Positions 46,867 to 56,817 are shown, counted from the stretch's first letter. The stretch is 64,000 nucleotides of DNA from DATGMS01 sp040905145 (GCA_040905145.1 JBBDSC010000164.1:42057-106056); one strand, 5' to 3'. The notes: generated by a model not told the origin, from the letters alone. Numbers and translations are program-made.

Positions 46867-48600
46867 ATGAAAACTATAAAAATAATTTTCGTCGTTTTGT
46901 CAACCATCCTGTTGCCAACAGGATGTAACGAGAGTTTTTTAGATACGGAGCCTTTAACTGAAAAGACGGAGCCTTTCTTTTTTAGGACACAACAGGATGC
47001 TTATCAAGCACTAATAGGATGTTATGCCGCCTTTTTAGACTATGATAATACCTCTTATTCGTGGTGGGCTCAATGTACAGCTGCTGAAATACTTAGTGAT
47101 GACGCGGTTGCGGGTTCCGCTATAGGGATTAATTTTGAGGGTGATGCAGTAGACCGTTTTGATATTAAGGTTAACCCTTCTTCACTAAATATTTATAAAG
47201 CACATTATAATGCAGCATGGGTGGCAATCAATCGCATGAATACCTTGTTGAGTAAATTAGATATAATTGATTGGACAGCTGTGAATGGCGGAGAAAATTT
47301 GACAAGAGAAGTGGCTGAAGGGGAAACAAAAGTATTACGAGCATGGATTTACTATTGCCTGGTTCGTCGCTATGGTAATATTCCATTAATTACCGAAAAT
47401 ACAGAGGATCCTGCGAATGAGCCACAAGCTGATCCCAGCTTGGTTTACGTGCGGATACTTCAGGATTTAAAAGATGCAGCAACACTGTTAAATAAAGGAT
47501 CCTATTCGCCAGCGACATCGACGGGAAGAATGTCAGAATGGGCAGCAAAAGCACTAGCAGCTCGTGTTTACTTATTTGCCACTGGATATTATGGAAATAC
47601 AGATCAAGAAATTCCTTTAGGTGTTGGCAGAAGTTCAGTTGATAAAATGGGATTGATAGCTAAAATAAATGAAGTCTTGTCAGAAAGTGAAATAAAAGGC
47701 TATTTATCGGATATCATTAATAATGGGGGATTCTCATTGATTTCTAACTTCCAATCATTATGGACAACAGGATCTGCGGAAGCACTGAGACACGATCCTA
47801 ATTTTCCGGGATATGCTGGGGAAAATAACTCTGAGGTAATAATGTCTATGAAAAGTACTTACTTTAGCGGTAATCATAATGGGTTTTCAAAATGGCTAGG
47901 GCCGCGACAGGTAAATTCTGATAGTATCTATGGTACAGGATGGGGGATCGGAATTCCTTTTGCAAAAGGATGGGATTTGTTTGATCCTAATGATTCTCGA
48001 AGGGGTGCTTCTCTGTTGAATGTATTGTTAGAAAGAGGTACTGACGGTTATAACTTATGGAGTTCAAAGGATCAACGTTCTTTTACAGGTTTTTACTACA
48101 AAAAATACATTCCCCTTAATGCTGAACCTGGACTACAGGATGGATCGCTTAGAGGCGGAGGTGGTTGGGCTGATTCATGGTATCAAGACTATATACTTAT
48201 CCGTTATGCCGATGTCTTGTTGATGGCGGCAGAAATGGGTATTGATGCCCAAGCAAATCTTGATGCAGTAAGGGTTCGTTCCTATGGCCAAACCTATGTC
48301 GATGCTAATCCATTGGCACCTTCTTATGAAAATATCATGCACGAGCGCCATCTAGAATTCTTTGGTGAAGGTATCCGTTACTATGATTTATTAAGGCAAG
48401 GTGTGGAGACCGCGGCACAGATTCTTACCATACCAGCTCCAGGAATAATGGTCAAAGACGGGCCTAATATATACGGGACCACTAATATTATCTTAGATGG
48501 AAACAATGTTTTAACAACTTCTGGATTGCAACAAATCCCATGGGATGAGATTACTCTTTCGGAAGGTCTTCTTGTTCAGAACGTAGGTTGGGAAAAATAA
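46867..48600 (+). CDS. SusD/RagB-family nutrient-binding lipoprotein
   Basis: 577 residues: lipobox Cys20 (ILLPTGCNES), SusD N-terminal region FLDTEPLTEKTEPFFFRTQQ, tetratricopeptide-like helices (ETKVLRAWIYYCLVRRYGNI) and the C-terminal SusD domain ending HERHLEFFGEGIRYYDLLRQ. It caps the SusC barrel and binds the substrate at the cell surface. The gap to the SusC gene is 12 bases. Both genes appear intact. No GH, PL or sulfatase gene follows; the next genes are on the other strand. Confidence 0.92.
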   Translation: MKTIKIIFVVLSTILLPTGCNESFLDTEPLTEKTEPFFFRTQQDAYQALIGCYAAFLDYDNTSYSWWAQCTAAEILSDDAVAGSAIGINFEGDAVDRFDIKVNPSSLNIYKAHYNAAWVAINRMNTLLSKLDIIDWTAVNGGENLTREVAEGETKVLRAWIYYCLVRRYGNIPLITENTEDPANEPQADPSLVYVRILQDLKDAATLLNKGSYSPATSTGRMSEWAAKALAARVYLFATGYYGNTDQEIPLGVGRSSVDKMGLIAKINEVLSESEIKGYLSDIINNGGFSLISNFQSLWTTGSAEALRHDPNFPGYAGENNSEVIMSMKSTYFSGNHNGFSKWLGPRQVNSDSIYGTGWGIGIPFAKGWDLFDPNDSRRGASLLNVLLERGTDGYNLWSSKDQRSFTGFYYKKYIPLNAEPGLQDGSLRGGGGWADSWYQDYILIRYADVLLMAAEMGIDAQANLDAVRVRSYGQTYVDANPLAPSYENIMHERHLEFFGEGIRYYDLLRQGVETAAQILTIPAPGIMVKDGPNIYGTTNIILDGNNVLTTSGLQQIPWDEITLSEGLLVQNVGWEK

Positions 48601-48774
48601 AAATGCTAAAAATGAATATAGATTTAGGAAGAAACTTGAAATTTAAAATTAGCACCATAGCTTTTGTAATTGAGATAAAGCAGGCCCCTGATTAATTAAC
48701 TGCTAGAAAACCTGATTGGGCCGAGGGCTCCTCCCTGAAGAAGGATCAGCAATTTTGATACAACAAGCAAAGTC

Positions 48775-49041
48775 TTACTTCATCAGAAAAATAAAAAGAA
48801 CAGTCAGCAAGGAAACTATATAAGTGATCTTGGTGAATGGCTCCCAGCTTGTAAAAAGGCTGCAAAGTGCCAATGTTAAAGAAATTCCTGATAATTGGGC
48901 CTTTAATATCTCCCCCGAAGAAAAGTTTTCATTTGTATATCCATGCACATAATAAATGGCACTCACCAGAAAGAAATTGATCAGCACCAACAATAGGGGC
49001 ACATGGTAATGTTCCCGGATTTTATTGAATGACTTTGGCAT
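48775..49041 (-). CDS. Small membrane protein of the iron-uptake operon
   Basis: About 88 residues from the ATG at 49041, with three hydrophobic helices (VPLLLVLINFFLVSAIYYVH, AQLSGISLTLALCSLFT, ITYIVSLLTVLFIFLM). It overlaps the end of the PepSY gene by 20 bases, so it is translated with it. I do not recognise the family. Small membrane partners of PepSY proteins are common in siderophore operons, so a supporting role in iron uptake is inferred. Confidence 0.65.
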   Translation of the reverse strand: MPKSFNKIREHYHVPLLLVLINFFLVSAIYYVHGYTNENFSSGEILKAQLSGISLTLALCSLFTSWEPFTKITYIVSLLTVLFIFLMK

Positions 49042-50344
49042 GTGCGTCTTTTTGTTTTTTGACCGTTCTTTTTTTAATGGTCTTGATAAATTGGTAAGTA
49101 ACATAACAAGCAAGGAAAATATAGACACTGAATGTTATTACATTGGAGGTAATGGAGTAGCCAACGGTTACGGTGAACAAGCCGGTGAGTACAAAAAACA
49201 ACAATCCTCCCATACAATAGGCAAACACCACCTTTTCGGTCTTATAACTGTTTGCAGCTTTGGCCTCTTTCCTTTTTAAATAAATCAGGAACCCGGTGAT
49301 CGATAGAAATCCGGTGGTGAGTCCTAACACGGCATAAAGAATCTTCAACCACATTCCTCCAAATTGCCCAAAATGAAGGGCTTCCTGTACATAATACAAT
49401 TTGTCCCCAAAGGATTGATTCCTTGCATCATAAATATAGAGAGGCTTTAGCGAAACCTTGTCCATGACCACCTTGTTCGCTGCCCGCTCAAAAACCCCTC
49501 CGGCCACATCTCCCAAAACAGTCACTGTACCCGAGCCATCGGATGAAAGCCGGATCCTTTTCGGAACAAACCCCTGGATAGCTTCTTTGGACTTTGCAAT
49601 GGCCCCGTTAATTTCAACGGGGAAAAAAGCATCCTCCTCCCTGTCCATGACCATCCTTTCAGCCACAAATTTGTTGGGGACTTCCATGTTGAACCAATCC
49701 ATTAATTTCGGTTGTAATCCCAGCCAGGCACCGGTAATGGCAATGATCAAATTGAAGAGCAGGGCACTTATGCCGACCAGCTTATGCCAGTCGGCAGCAG
49801 CTATCCTGAGTCCCTTACCGGACCTGATACGGGCAAAGACCTGCTTTTTCATAAAATTGCCATAGATCATCAATCCGGTAATACTGGAAATGACCAAAGC
49901 GATGCCCGCCAACCCAACTATTTGTCTTCCATACAAGCCGTCAAACAGCCTGACATGGATTTGTCTCAGGAAATTGGAGATGGTATTGTTCCTTTCACGA
50001 GCCCCCAATATTTCCCCGTTAAAGGGATTGACAAAAGCCGTTTGGGCCCTAAAGCCTTCTTCACTGTCTTGAAAAAACAAATAATTATAAGGGCGGTCAG
50101 GGGAATCCGGTATTATGATGCCATTCAAATTGAAATCCGCGTATTTTTCCTGAAGGTTTTGCTGAACCAGATCCCAGTCGGGCGAACTGCTGGGATCTGG
50201 TTCTATATGGTATTCCTTGCTCAGGAGCCAGTCGATCTCAGGAATAAAGACAGCCAACGCACCGGTCAGGCTGAGAAATGCGATGACAATTCCAGCATAT
50301 AAACCCACCCAATTGTGTATTTTCCAAAGCTTTTTGCTGTCCAT
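49022..50344 (-). CDS. PepSY-associated membrane protein, siderophore reductase-like
   Basis: 440 residues with four main membrane helices and PepSY-type periplasmic domains. LWKIHNWVGLYAGIVIAFLS at the start, IRQIHVRLFDGLYGRQIVGL, DWHKLVGISALLFNLIIAIT and EALHFGQFGGMWLKILYAVL carry the conserved His residues likely to bind haem; relatives such as FoxB/PiuB reduce iron-siderophores at the inner membrane. It begins 39 bases after the receptor gene, so one operon is likely. A Lys-rich tail ends the protein. Confidence 0.87.
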   Translation of the reverse strand: MDSKKLWKIHNWVGLYAGIVIAFLSLTGALAVFIPEIDWLLSKEYHIEPDPSSSPDWDLVQQNLQEKYADFNLNGIIIPDSPDRPYNYLFFQDSEEGFRAQTAFVNPFNGEILGARERNNTISNFLRQIHVRLFDGLYGRQIVGLAGIALVISSITGLMIYGNFMKKQVFARIRSGKGLRIAAADWHKLVGISALLFNLIIAITGAWLGLQPKLMDWFNMEVPNKFVAERMVMDREEDAFFPVEINGAIAKSKEAIQGFVPKRIRLSSDGSGTVTVLGDVAGGVFERAANKVVMDKVSLKPLYIYDARNQSFGDKLYYVQEALHFGQFGGMWLKILYAVLGLTTGFLSITGFLIYLKRKEAKAANSYKTEKVVFAYCMGGLLFFVLTGLFTVTVGYSITSNVITFSVYIFLACYVTYQFIKTIKKRTVKKQKDAHAKVIQ

Positions 50345-50383
50345 AATGTATCAAAGGTACCGTATCCTCCCTTCTTTTGTGTA

Positions 50384-52828
50384 TTAAAATGTATAAGCAA
50401 CCGTAGCCAGGAAATTCCGGGGCTCTCCCGGATATAATCTTGTATAGCCATATCCCCCTACCCAATAAGTCTTGTTGGCCAGGTTTCTGAAGTTGACCGA
50501 GACCTTGAATTTATCCACCTTATAGAAAAGGGCCGCATCGGCTACCAAATAGCCGGGCAGTGTCAATACATCAAAGGTATTTCTATCTGAAACAAGATTT
50601 CCGCCCAATGCCAGTCCCAAACCATCTAATGGAGATTGGCTAAAGGTGTATTTTGCCCAAAACCCCCCCTGATGAACCGGGGCATTTTCCTTGATCTTAC
50701 CGATTTGCTCTTCCACATCACTTTCCGTTATGATCGCTTTATTGTAGGCATAATTGGCCGTCAGACTAAAGTTGGGGGTAATGTTCCCCGCCAGGTCAAA
50801 TTCTATCCCCCGGGATCTCTCCTGTCCCCTTTGGGTCAACAAATCCGGATTTTGCTCATCCATGGCATTGACCAAAATATTGTTTTGGGTAATCTCATAC
50901 AGGGCCATGCTTGCAAATAACCGGCGGTTAAAAAACTCTCCTTTGGCACCGACTTCTCCCATTTCGCTGGTCAATGGATCAAATGGTCCGCCATATAGCT
51001 CGGGACTGCCAATGGTACCTGCTACCTGAGGCTGGTATCCTTGGGAATAGGAGGCATAACCATTGATGTTTCGGGTGATTTCATACACCACTCCGGCACG
51101 GGGGATCAATGCCGACTGCTGTACCGATTCCTCTCCTGATGATTCATAATTGAGGATATCACTGTAATATTCCTGCCGCAATCCCAAGAGTAATTTAAAT
51201 CTACCCACATCCATTTGATCCTGTAGGTAAAATCCATTTACCAGATATTTAGAAGGGGTCAGCATGGAGTTGGTATAGACGTAGCTCTCCGAGTTAGAGA
51301 TCGTATAGGTGGGATTGGCCAAGTCAAAGTGCGGTACATTGGGAACCGGATTGCCCATGTCATCCAATAAATAGATGTTTTTATTGGCGGGATCATAGGT
51401 ATTGATGGCCCCGTTTCCATCGGCAGTGAGATATCCCCTTGCATTTTGTGTGGCATTGCCTTTTGGGGCAATGGATTGTATATAATCATACCCAACCAAA
51501 AGTTTATGATTCACCTCCCCTGTATTGAATTCATTGACCAGATAAATAGAGGCATTGTCGGTGTAGTTTTTTTGCATTCTTTTGATGGTTTGCATTCCCA
51601 TCAAGGTGGGTATCTCCTCTCCGTCCCCATCCAGACCGAATTGGTTGGAAGTACGGTGTTCCATCAAATCTTCCTTTACGGTGAATTTCATATAAGACAC
51701 ATTCAAGGAAGTCTTTTCGGTAAATTTATGCTGGAGGGAGGCAGTGATGAACAGGTTATCCTCATTGAGGTAATCATCCACTTTGCCTATGGCCATACTG
51801 ATCGGTGTGGAATAAAGGTCCGTGCCCGCTGAGGCCCCAAAAATAGGCTGGCCTCTGTCCAGCCTTCCTTTGCCCACGGTATATACCATATCGAAATTAA
51901 CGGAGGTTTTGTCACTGGGTAAAAAAGTAAAGGAAGGCGCTATCATGATATCCGTCCTGTCCTGCAGCATCCTGAAAGACTCCGTGTCCTGATAAGCTAA
52001 ATTCAAACGGTAAAGCAGGTTCTTCTGTTCGTTCATGGGCCCGGTAAAATCAAGGGCGGCACGATAGGTATTAAAACTTCCCGTTGAGAACTGAATGGAT
52101 TTTCTGTTTTCGTCCAAGGGTTTTTTGGTTACCCTATTGATGGTCCCTCCGGGGTCAGCGTTAGCGAAAAGTGCGGAAGCAGGCCCTTTGATCACTTCTA
52201 CTCTTTCGAGATTGAAGGTCAGGGGCTGGGTCCAAAAATTACTTCCCGAACGCAGCCCATTGATCAATTGGTTACTGCTGCGGAATCCCCGAAGGGTAAA
52301 ATCATCATAGCCGGAAAACTGGTTGATGCCACTGATATTTTTGACCACTTCTCCTGTCCGGAAGGCCTGTTGATCATTGATGAGTTCTTTTGTAATGTAA
52401 TTGATCGATTGAGGTATTTCTTTGATGGGTGTGGCCACTTTCGTGCCGCTGAAGGTGACATCATTTTTGTAAGAATCTTCTCTTCTACCGACGATTTCTA
52501 CCCCCTGAAGCTGATAATTATCTTCCTCCAGTTCAATTTCTGTTTTGGCCAAATCCTTTCCGTCAAAGCTGACTTCAATCGTCTCAGAAACAAAGCCTAT
52601 CGACGATATTTTCAGTTGCTGATTTTCTGCCCCTTTGAGGTGGAGGGTAAACTCCCCGTTCAGATCAGAGATTGTTCCCACATTGGAACCGGTCAGTAGT
52701 ATATTGGCACCAATGACGGGTTGACCATCAACAGAAGACACAACTTTACCCTTTAACGTATTTTCGGATTGGGCCCATAATCCTGTAAGGATAAAAATAA
52801 AGAGGAATGTGACGTACAGGTATTTCAT
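50384..52828 (-). CDS. TonB-dependent siderophore receptor
   Basis: 814 residues: signal peptide to LWAQ near 20; carboxypeptidase-like regulatory domain (LKGKVVSSVDGQPVIGANIL) at about 24-105; plug with IKEIPQSINYITKELINDQQ, FTLRGFRSSNQLINGLRSGS and VIKGPASALFANADPGGTIN; then the barrel ending in RLYPGEPRNFLATVAYTF. Plug motifs place it with ferric siderophore receptors rather than with SusC. Two iron-box-like palindromes precede it, and a PepSY reductase-like gene follows, which together make iron uptake very likely. Confidence 0.92.
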   Translation of the reverse strand: MKYLYVTFLFIFILTGLWAQSENTLKGKVVSSVDGQPVIGANILLTGSNVGTISDLNGEFTLHLKGAENQQLKISSIGFVSETIEVSFDGKDLAKTEIELEEDNYQLQGVEIVGRREDSYKNDVTFSGTKVATPIKEIPQSINYITKELINDQQAFRTGEVVKNISGINQFSGYDDFTLRGFRSSNQLINGLRSGSNFWTQPLTFNLERVEVIKGPASALFANADPGGTINRVTKKPLDENRKSIQFSTGSFNTYRAALDFTGPMNEQKNLLYRLNLAYQDTESFRMLQDRTDIMIAPSFTFLPSDKTSVNFDMVYTVGKGRLDRGQPIFGASAGTDLYSTPISMAIGKVDDYLNEDNLFITASLQHKFTEKTSLNVSYMKFTVKEDLMEHRTSNQFGLDGDGEEIPTLMGMQTIKRMQKNYTDNASIYLVNEFNTGEVNHKLLVGYDYIQSIAPKGNATQNARGYLTADGNGAINTYDPANKNIYLLDDMGNPVPNVPHFDLANPTYTISNSESYVYTNSMLTPSKYLVNGFYLQDQMDVGRFKLLLGLRQEYYSDILNYESSGEESVQQSALIPRAGVVYEITRNINGYASYSQGYQPQVAGTIGSPELYGGPFDPLTSEMGEVGAKGEFFNRRLFASMALYEITQNNILVNAMDEQNPDLLTQRGQERSRGIEFDLAGNITPNFSLTANYAYNKAIITESDVEEQIGKIKENAPVHQGGFWAKYTFSQSPLDGLGLALGGNLVSDRNTFDVLTLPGYLVADAALFYKVDKFKVSVNFRNLANKTYWVGGYGYTRLYPGEPRNFLATVAYTF

Positions 52829-52832
52829 ATCT

Positions 52833-52855
52833 TATTTAGATTAAGTTTAAATAAG
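52833..52855 (-). promoter_or_regulatory. Iron-box-like palindrome 1
   Basis: TTATTTAGATTAAG followed by TTTAAATAA: a 23-base imperfect palindrome four bases from the receptor start codon. Its TTATTTAG...AAATAA frame matches what I recall of Fur/DtxR-type iron boxes in Bacteroidota. Binding here would block transcription or initiation. Confidence 0.55.
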
Positions 52856-52892
52856 GTACAAAATTAATAATCACTGCCGAACTGCCAAATTT

Positions 52893-52915
52893 TATTTAGA
52901 CTAATTTTAAATAAT
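52893..52915 (-). promoter_or_regulatory. Iron-box-like palindrome 2
   Basis: TTATTTAGACTAAT followed by TTTAAATAA: a second 23-base palindrome of the same design, exactly 60 bases from the first. It probably lies over the promoter. The rest of 52916-53229 is AT-rich; I see only a 23-codon frame at 53058-53129 that I would not call a gene. Confidence 0.6.
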
Positions 52916-53229
52916 TTTTTTCTATAGAATGTAAAAGTTGATAGAAAATCGGGAAAAGGTTATCAGGCTATTGCCATCCCATATCCCTCAGCCAAAAGGC
53001 AACTTGAACAATAGCCTATTTTACCCTATATTTGAATATCAGCAAACCCAATTTTTAAATGAGTGAAGATCAAAAGTACCTCAGTAATATCAGCACCAAA
53101 ACGTGCAAAGTTTCATCCCTTGATATGTAAATCAGAGGAATAAAGATAGAACTGCTGGACCAACCGTTTTTGATGAATCCAAGATTTATAACAGAATTCT
53201 AAACAAACCAGAAAAAGATAATAATAGGT

Positions 53230-54117
53230 ATGGGTATAATTAAAGATTACGATTTTACAAGCCTGCATATTGGTGATGACGATCTGAAAACCAACCCTGC
53301 AACAGGCAGGGCTTATGATAATTATTTTGAAATTCAACAGGAGGGCGCGGATACACCGGTCCCACAGGCCATCCTTTCTGATGAGGTAAGCCATCCTTCG
53401 CATCCCAATTCCATCAAATTCAACCTGGACTGGAAATATCCCCGACCCTATAGCTTAAGAGGAAGTTTTCCAGGAAGATGGGTGTATAGGACAGAGGTAG
53501 GGACCAGATATCCTGGTTTGACTTTAAAACACTGGTTTGCATTTACCTATGTTTTCCCCCAGCTTCGGTCCAAACAAAACCAAACCATTCTTCAATGGTT
53601 AATATCTGCCCCATTATTACAGGTATTATCATTTAGAATTTCGCACGACAATACCTTGGTGGTAAGGCTTCATGAAAATAACTTTCACCCTAGATTAAAT
53701 TATTATTACAAGTTAACCGAAAACGAACCTTTTAATGTGGTGGTCAAAATAAATGCGGAATATGGCACAGGGGAATATTGTAAAGTATGGATCAACAACG
53801 AATTATTTGTTGATTTCAAAGGAGATCTGGTAGATGGTACCTCTGGGGATTCCGATCTTCCCGTACAGGTAAAACTAGGCATCTATAAAGCAGCCTGGAA
53901 CAGTGATGCCAGAGATTCTAAGACGAAAGAACGAATTTATTTCGATGAAGATGCAGAAGGAAATCTTACACCCATAGATCCCTTCCCGGTAACACCCAAT
54001 CATATTGTCTCTTATTTAACCCATTTAAGGTTTGCAAATATGGAGGACAGTGATGCGGTGACTTATTCTGCTTTACATCCAGATGGAGATAAAGCCCTTT
54101 CGGGAATTGATTATTAA
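53230..54117 (+). CDS. Polysaccharide lyase-like protein (heparin lyase I family fold)
   Basis: 295 residues resembling the Polysacc_lyase family, a beta-jelly-roll. Supporting stretches: PGRWVYRTEVGTRYPGLTLK (the R-T-E pattern of this family), LTLKHWFAFTYVFPQ, PFNVVVKINAEYGTGEYCKV, and VQVKLGIYKAAWNSDARD (family G.YK..W pattern). There is no signal peptide, which is odd for a lyase acting on outside glycans. Catalytic residues cannot be assigned with confidence. It stands alone, not in a utilisation locus. Confidence 0.6.
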   Translation: MGIIKDYDFTSLHIGDDDLKTNPATGRAYDNYFEIQQEGADTPVPQAILSDEVSHPSHPNSIKFNLDWKYPRPYSLRGSFPGRWVYRTEVGTRYPGLTLKHWFAFTYVFPQLRSKQNQTILQWLISAPLLQVLSFRISHDNTLVVRLHENNFHPRLNYYYKLTENEPFNVVVKINAEYGTGEYCKVWINNELFVDFKGDLVDGTSGDSDLPVQVKLGIYKAAWNSDARDSKTKERIYFDEDAEGNLTPIDPFPVTPNHIVSYLTHLRFANMEDSDAVTYSALHPDGDKALSGIDY

Positions 54118-54228
54118 AAGGAGGTAGCCCTCCTGATATTCTGGAGGTTCAGAGGAAAGAAAATTCCTCGGTTTCAATGGCCTCAGCTTTCAAAAGAAAC
54201 CACAGATAGAAGGAAACAGAGAAATTAA

Positions 54229-54479
54229 AACTATAGCAAATGGGCGAAAATGGATTCCGAAATGAAGGAAATCTATCGTGGAACGGACGGAACAGTAGGT
54301 TTTGTATCAATCAAACCAAAGTAAAATGGGGATTTAATGGACATATGAATTATCCGATGAATCTTATGTTCCTTTTTATGGATTTTGAAAAAATGATAGA
54401 CGATGACTTGGAGACAGGGCTTTATAATTTAAAAACTGCACTTGAAAAACAACATGTCCTTATTACTGAAATAACATAA
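54229..54479 (+). pseudogene. SRPBCC-family gene, middle deleted and N-terminus lost
   Basis: The frame at 54229 reads NYSKWAKMDSEMKEIYRGTD then GTVGFVS, the central part of SRPBCC proteins of the 'polyketide cyclase' type. It then jumps, one frame off, to NQTKVKWGFNGHMNYPMNLM and FLFMDFEKMIDDDLETGLYN, the family's C-terminal end. About 45 residues are missing between, and the first 50 or so codons are absent. Confidence 0.72.
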
Positions 54480-54498
54480 ATCCTAAATATTTAGCCAC

Positions 54499-54939
54499 AT
54501 GACGACAGTAAATGTTTACCTTACCTTCAATGGTAACTGTGAAGAAGCCTTTAACTTTTACCGGTCCGTTTTTGGCGGAGAATTTTCTTATATAGGAAAA
54601 TTTGGTGATATGCCGCCTCAAGAAGGAATGGCATCTGTTTCTGAAACTGAAAAAGACAGAATAATGCACGCCAGTTTACCTATCAGTAAAGAAACCGTAT
54701 TAATGGGCAGTGACAGCTCAGAAGCACAGGATGAGTCCACCATAATAGGAAATAACTTTTCGATTTCTATCAATACGGACAGTAAAGACGAGGCGGATAG
54801 GTTATTCAATGAATTATCTGCCGGAGGACAGGAAACCATGGCCATGGGAAACACCTTTTGGGGCTCCTATTTCGGAATGCTCACCGACAAATTTGGTATT
54901 AATTGGATGGTAGGTTTTGATGAAAATGAAAATCAATAA
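54499..54939 (+). CDS. VOC-superfamily protein, PhnB-like
   Basis: 146 residues: VNVYLTFNGNCEEAFNFYRS, FGGEFSYIGKFGDMP, IMHASLPISKETVLMGSD and GNTFWGSYFGMLTDKFGINW follow the PhnB pattern. It resembles the VOC protein at 39940-40356 but is more diverged than a recent duplicate. Substrate unknown. It begins 19 bases after the SRPBCC remnant, suggesting the two were once co-expressed. Confidence 0.88.
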   Translation: MTTVNVYLTFNGNCEEAFNFYRSVFGGEFSYIGKFGDMPPQEGMASVSETEKDRIMHASLPISKETVLMGSDSSEAQDESTIIGNNFSISINTDSKDEADRLFNELSAGGQETMAMGNTFWGSYFGMLTDKFGINWMVGFDENENQ

Positions 54940-54976
54940 CCAGGAAAGATCCATCAACCGGGAAAGCAGGGGCGGC

Positions 54977-55009
54977 AAAGAAAGGTCAAGGAAAGCCTGA
55001 CCTTTCTTT
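54977..55009. terminator. Bidirectional terminator hairpin
   Basis: AAAGAAAGGTCA (54977-54988) and its exact complement (54998-55009), 9-base loop. The T-rich arms serve both strands, and it lies between the convergent VOC and MFS genes. Confidence 0.8.
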
Positions 55010-55014
55010 CCAGA

Positions 55015-56274
55015 TTATAACTTAAATCTGGAATAATATAGTTTGGATAATTTAAATTTATGTAATGTAAAACCGGGTATGGTCTTGAAGGACTGGGCAA
55101 TAATGATCAGCATCATTACACCGGTAATGATAAAGATATAATCCAAAGAATAACCCGCATCGATGATGAAACCAAAAGCTGCCGGTCCAAGCGCGGAACT
55201 CAGGACCATGATAGAGGCAAACAAACTTCTAACGGTACCGATGTAGACAGGGCCAAAGAATTCCACCTGAAGAGCGGCTACAGTAGCGTTGCCAAATCCG
55301 GCAGAAACTCCCATCAATACCATATATACCATGATGATAATTGGGGAATCAAATAGCCAAATGCTCACTAAGGCGGCAAGAAAGGGGATCATGTAAAACG
55401 GGAAAAACTTTTTTGCGGAATATTTATCAATAAGCGGTCCGGCTGCCAAGGTAGCAAGGGACCCTGCAACGGCAAAGGCAGTAAGACCGGCAGCCATCCA
55501 TTCCATATCCCATCCTTTATACTCAGCTATGGCAAACTGGTAAAAAAACAGGGTCGTAATGGCAAAAGACAACATGGCTAAGTTGGGGGCCAGTAACCAA
55601 AAATTTTTGGATTTGATCAAATCCCGTTGTCTGATTTTATCCTGTGTTTTTTTAGGTTCAGCTTTTTCCGGTACCGCCACCTCCTTGTTCACCAAATGTT
55701 TGTCCTTGATCAACAGGAATAAAAAGGCCGGTATCAGGACCAAAACCATAGCGACACTTACCCAAAGAGATTCTCGCCAGCCCACCCATCCAATTAACGC
55801 TAATAAGAGTAAAGGCAATATAGCTTGCCCTAAAGGATGTCCCAGAGAAGCCAAACTTATAGCTTTTCCTCTGCCCTTGTCAAAATACCGGGACATGGCC
55901 GTAATAGAGATATGGGAGAACAATCCTTGTCCTGCTAGTCTCAAACCAAAAAAGGCAAGCGGTAAAAGCCACCAGACATGCACCCAGCTCAAAAACAACA
56001 AAGATCCAACATATAAAAGGGTGGCGGCCATGGTGTAGTTCCGCAGATTTATCCGATCGATATACTTCCCTAAAGTAGGCAATATCAGGGCACTGCCTAT
56101 AGTGGCTATGGCATAAAACCCACTGATATCCGTATTGTTCAACTGGAAGTCACTCATCAGAAAAGGCACATACAAAGCCAGGATAAATGTCTGCCCAAAA
56201 CTGGAGAATAAAGTAATTATAATTCCAAATACCAGCAGGGTTGAATTTTTCTGAATAAATTTGAGGTAAGCCAA
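55015..56274 (-). CDS. Major facilitator superfamily transporter
   Basis: 419 residues with twelve membrane helices, split by a charged loop (KEVAVPEKAEPKKTQDKIRQ) near residue 205. The loop between helices 2 and 3 carries GKYIDRINLRNY, the MFS signature region, and SRYFDKGRGKAISLASLGHP is typical of the monocarboxylate/oxalate-formate side of the family. The substrate is unknown. It appears monocistronic; the 5' side faces a 540-base region. Confidence 0.88.
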   Translation of the reverse strand: MAYLKFIQKNSTLLVFGIIITLFSSFGQTFILALYVPFLMSDFQLNNTDISGFYAIATIGSALILPTLGKYIDRINLRNYTMAATLLYVGSLLFLSWVHVWWLLPLAFFGLRLAGQGLFSHISITAMSRYFDKGRGKAISLASLGHPLGQAILPLLLLALIGWVGWRESLWVSVAMVLVLIPAFLFLLIKDKHLVNKEVAVPEKAEPKKTQDKIRQRDLIKSKNFWLLAPNLAMLSFAITTLFFYQFAIAEYKGWDMEWMAAGLTAFAVAGSLATLAAGPLIDKYSAKKFFPFYMIPFLAALVSIWLFDSPIIIMVYMVLMGVSAGFGNATVAALQVEFFGPVYIGTVRSLFASIMVLSSALGPAAFGFIIDAGYSLDYIFIITGVMMLIIIAQSFKTIPGFTLHKFKLSKLYYSRFKL

Positions 56275-56817
56275 ACTAAATACTGTTTAAAAGTTGATAA
56301 CTATGGGATTACAAAATTTTTGCCATATGGGTTCAGAAAAGGAAATTTTTATCGCAACTGGGCGACCATTTTATGGTTAAAAAAGGAAGGTGCAAATGTA
56401 TTTTTTGGAGTGATTTATTTTACCGAGGATTAAAAGGAGTCATTTGGAGTTAAAGAAGGACAATTTAATCCAGTCTCTCGTGCAAAAAAGGATTATTTGG
56501 GGTTATTTATTTGGATTATGATCTTCGATTTTGAATTTTATGATTGGTTATATTTAAGCTAATGGAAAGATTTGCCAACGAGGATTTCCTAATGAAATCA
56601 TTTTGCCCTATGAGGGATATTTATTTTTACTTATAACTTAAAATAAACTTGTACAACAATATATAAATTTTTATCTTCATCAAGTAATTTTTGCACAAAG
56701 TAAAAACAGGTGAATTTTCATTTGCAAAAGCATTGAGATTAACCCACAGTTTTATTCACAGTTTTAATAAAATTCCTTCTTTGGTGGAAACAACATGTCC
56801 AATATAACCATATCCAT
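56275..56817. other. Intergenic region ahead of the six-gene AAA+ operon
   Basis: About 540 AT-rich bases between divergent genes. I see no clear gene and no perfect TAnnTTTG element. TTCATTTG near 56716 is one base off consensus and about 95 bases from the first operon gene. Confidence 0.4.

Noticed and set aside
53058..53129. A 23-codon frame before the polysaccharide lyase-like gene
   Set aside because: Too short, no recognised motif and no conserved context; could be another stub but there is no evidence.
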